From: Pseudonocardia sp.
GTDB taxonomy: Bacteria > Actinomycetota > Actinomycetes > Mycobacteriales > Pseudonocardiaceae
Reading direction: 5' to 3'
DNA length: 33,367 nt
NCBI RefSeq assembly: GCF_029263155.1
Contig: NZ_JAJCYB010000047.1
Span: forward strand, 1 to 33,367
Part shown: positions 32,231-33,367 of the stretch, one piece after another
How positions within the stretch are numbered: the stretch's first letter is position 1
Layout of the letters: every line of letters starts with the position of its first letter
Position numbers and translations under genes: made by a program
Notes under the pieces: model-generated
The model's input: only the letters and a program-made list of their open reading frames with translations
What the model was told of the DNA's origin: nothing
The model's database searches: none

Positions 32231-33179
32231 TGGCGAGCCTCCCACATTCCGGACACCGGACCCAATAAGGTCCGGCCCGGATTGGAGGACGATCATTGCG
32301 AGAACGTCGCCGTAAGTTCAGTCCCGAGTTCAAGGACGAGGCCGTGAAGATGGTGACCGAGTCGTCCCGGGCGATCGCCGAAGTCGCCCGTGAGATCCAG
32401 GTCAACGAAGGCACCCTCGGGAACTGGGTGAACAAGTATCGGGTCGAGCACGCCGATGAGGAGCCGCCGCTGTCCATCTCGGACCGGGCCCGGCTGCGCG
32501 AACTCGAGCGGGAGAACCGTGAACTGAAGATGAAGGCCGAATTTCTGGGAAAAGCGGCAGCCTTCTTCGCCCAGGAGTATCGGTGAGCGCGAAGTTCGAA
32601 TTCATCGATGCGCAGAAGGCGCAGTACGCGATCGTGAAGATGTGCGCGTGGCTGGGCGTGTCCACCTCCGGCTTCTACGAGTGGCGCGACCGGCCCGCCT
32701 CGGCGACCGCCCGCCGCCGGGAGCGGCTCGCCGCCCTCGTTCAGTGGATCTTCGACGACTCCGACCAGACCTACGGGCACCGCCGCATCCACGCCGCACT
32801 GGTCCGCCAGGGCGACCGGTGCAGCCCGGAGCTCGTGCGGGCGATCATGTGCGAGCTGGGCCTGGTCCCGTGCCAGCCCCGGCCGTTCCGACCGGCGACC
32901 ACCGTGGCCGGCGACGCGGCGCCGGCGCCCGACCTCATCGGCCGCGACTTCAGCGCCGACGTGCCGGGCACCAAGCTCGTCGGCGACATCACCTACATCC
33001 CTACCTGGGAGGGCTGGCTCTACCTCGCGTCGGTGATCGACTGCTGCACCAAGGAATGCATCGGCTACGCCCTCGCCGACCATATGCGCGCCCACCTGGT
33101 CATCGACGCGCTGCAGATGGCAGCCCGAAACCACACGCTGGCCGACGGCGCGATCTTTCATTCCGATCGCGGTACCCAA
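32231..33179 (+). mobile_element. IS3-family element, 3'-truncated
   Basis: Inserted in ritA. The left end is placed near TGGCGAGCCTCC (32231), where ritA similarity stops; the exact end is uncertain. A hairpin CCGGACC-CAATAA-GGTCCGG (32256-32275) lies before orfA. orfA and orfB overlap as in IS3 elements using programmed frameshifting. orfB loses similarity after HSDRGTQ (33179), so the right end is missing. Confidence 0.8.
32296..32586 (+). CDS. IS3-family transposase OrfA
   Basis: 96 residues from a TTG start with GGAGG upstream. Residues 5-50 are a transposase HTH (FSPEFKDEAVKMV, IAEVAREIQVNEGTLGNWV). Residues 65-90 form a leucine-zipper-like coil (LRELERENRELKMKAEFLGK). Overlaps orfB by four bases (32583-32586). 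Intact. Confidence 0.9.
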   Translation: MRERRRKFSPEFKDEAVKMVTESSRAIAEVAREIQVNEGTLGNWVNKYRVEHADEEPPLSISDRARLRELERENRELKMKAEFLGKAAAFFAQEYR

Positions 33180-33233
33180 GGCGGATTCAACTGGTCGTCG
33201 CAACACCTCGATCATGGAGGTGTTGGGCAGTGA
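32583..33233 (+). pseudogene. IS3-family transposase OrfB, truncated
   Basis: Starts GTG 32583. Carries the N-terminal HTH_21-type helix (YGHRRIHAAL) and the first two acids of the DDE triad: the D of VGDITYI and the D of HSDRG. After HSDRGTQ the usual YTS...E continuation is absent, and 17 foreign residues run to a stop at 33233. Without the Glu it cannot be active. Confidence 0.88.
33201..33225. terminator. Hairpin at the orfB break
   Basis: CAACACCTC-GATCATG-GAGGTGTTG is a perfect 9-bp stem with a 7-base loop. It lies in sequence foreign to orfB, between the IS3 break and the next transposase fragment. It could be a terminator or part of an element end; no T-run follows. Confidence 0.4.
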
Positions 33234-33249
33234 GCCTTTGCCAACCTGA

Positions 33250-33367
33250 TCATGAGTTGGCGATCATGAGGGTCTGAACTGCGGCAACGAGGGTGCCGGC
33301 GCGGGTCGGGCTGGCGCGGATCTTGCGGAGGATCTTCCAGTTCTTCAGCTCGGCGTTGGCCCGTTCG
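33250..33367 (-). CDS. DDE transposase (IS5-type) C-terminal part, runs off the window
   Basis: Minus-strand reading from the window edge: ERANAELKNWKILRKIRASP, then TRAGTLVAAVQTLMIANS and a stop at 33250-33252. ERxNAxLKxWRxLRKIR is the usual end of IS5/IS1182-like DDE transposases. Only the last 38 residues are in view, so completeness is unknown. Confidence 0.75.
   Translation of the reverse strand, partial: ERANAELKNWKILRKIRASPTRAGTLVAAVQTLMIANS

Noticed and set aside
29590..32296. Tn554-like transposon
   Set aside because: Tn554 has two recombinases plus a non-recombinase TnpC and resistance cargo. Here all three overlapping genes are tyrosine recombinases and there is no cargo, which defines RIT elements.

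Overview
The window is high-GC actinobacterial DNA. The dense ATGA/GTGA-coupled genes, the frequent GTG starts and the gene content suggest a Pseudonocardia-like member of the Pseudonocardiales, but the genus is an inference. It holds a hydrogen-oxidation locus joined to Calvin-Benson-Bassham (CBB) genes, followed on the right by a pile of nested mobile elements.

Left arm (149-4054, minus strand): a run reading AraC-type regulator, hypA, hypB, glpX (class II fructose-1,6-bisphosphatase) and a CBS-pair protein. Middle-left (about 4.1-6.4 kb): an imperfect direct duplication. Each copy has the same promoter-proximal block, the same CRP/GlxR-like site (TGTGN-N6-TCACA) and a gene for a HucM-like (DUF1641-type) protein. 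The first gene copy lacks exactly 52 internal codons. Between the copies lie a PadR-type regulator and a hypB fragment.

Centre (5820-24762, plus strand): about 19 kb of co-directional genes with no gap larger than about 100 bases, most of them overlapping by 4 bases. Order: hucM-like, hydrogenase small and large subunits, M52 maturation protease, small unknown, TPR protein, NifU-Rieske protein (HucE-like), NHL beta-propeller, hypF, hypC, SIS-HypC fusion, SIS protein, hypE, second hypC, hypD, DUF6390-like protein, unknown, LysR regulator (CbbR-like), class I fructose-1,6-bisphosphatase and phosphoribulokinase. The hydrogenase is assigned to [NiFe] group 2a (the Huc type that oxidises H2 at atmospheric levels) rather than group 1h. 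The reasons are its L1 motif, the absence of a Tat signal and a ligand pattern that leaves three Cys for each of three FeS clusters. HypA-F, the protease and the extra HypC/SIS proteins would mature the enzyme. HucM and HucE-like proteins would pass electrons toward the quinone pool. The CBB enzymes would use the energy for CO2 fixation. RuBisCO is not in the window.

Right arm (24763-33367): directly after phosphoribulokinase lies a decayed IS3-type orfA, then a methyltransferase, a repeat-rich spacer, and a minus-strand mobile module (zinc-ribbon recombinase-like protein, XRE regulator, cut-off tyrosine integrase). The integrase is cut by an IS21-like element carrying two small zinc-finger genes. 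Its istB is cut by a RIT element (three overlapping tyrosine recombinases, with palindromic repeats at its end). The RIT's ritA is cut by an IS3-family element, whose orfB is in turn cut near another insertion sequence. No tRNA, rRNA or CRISPR array was seen.
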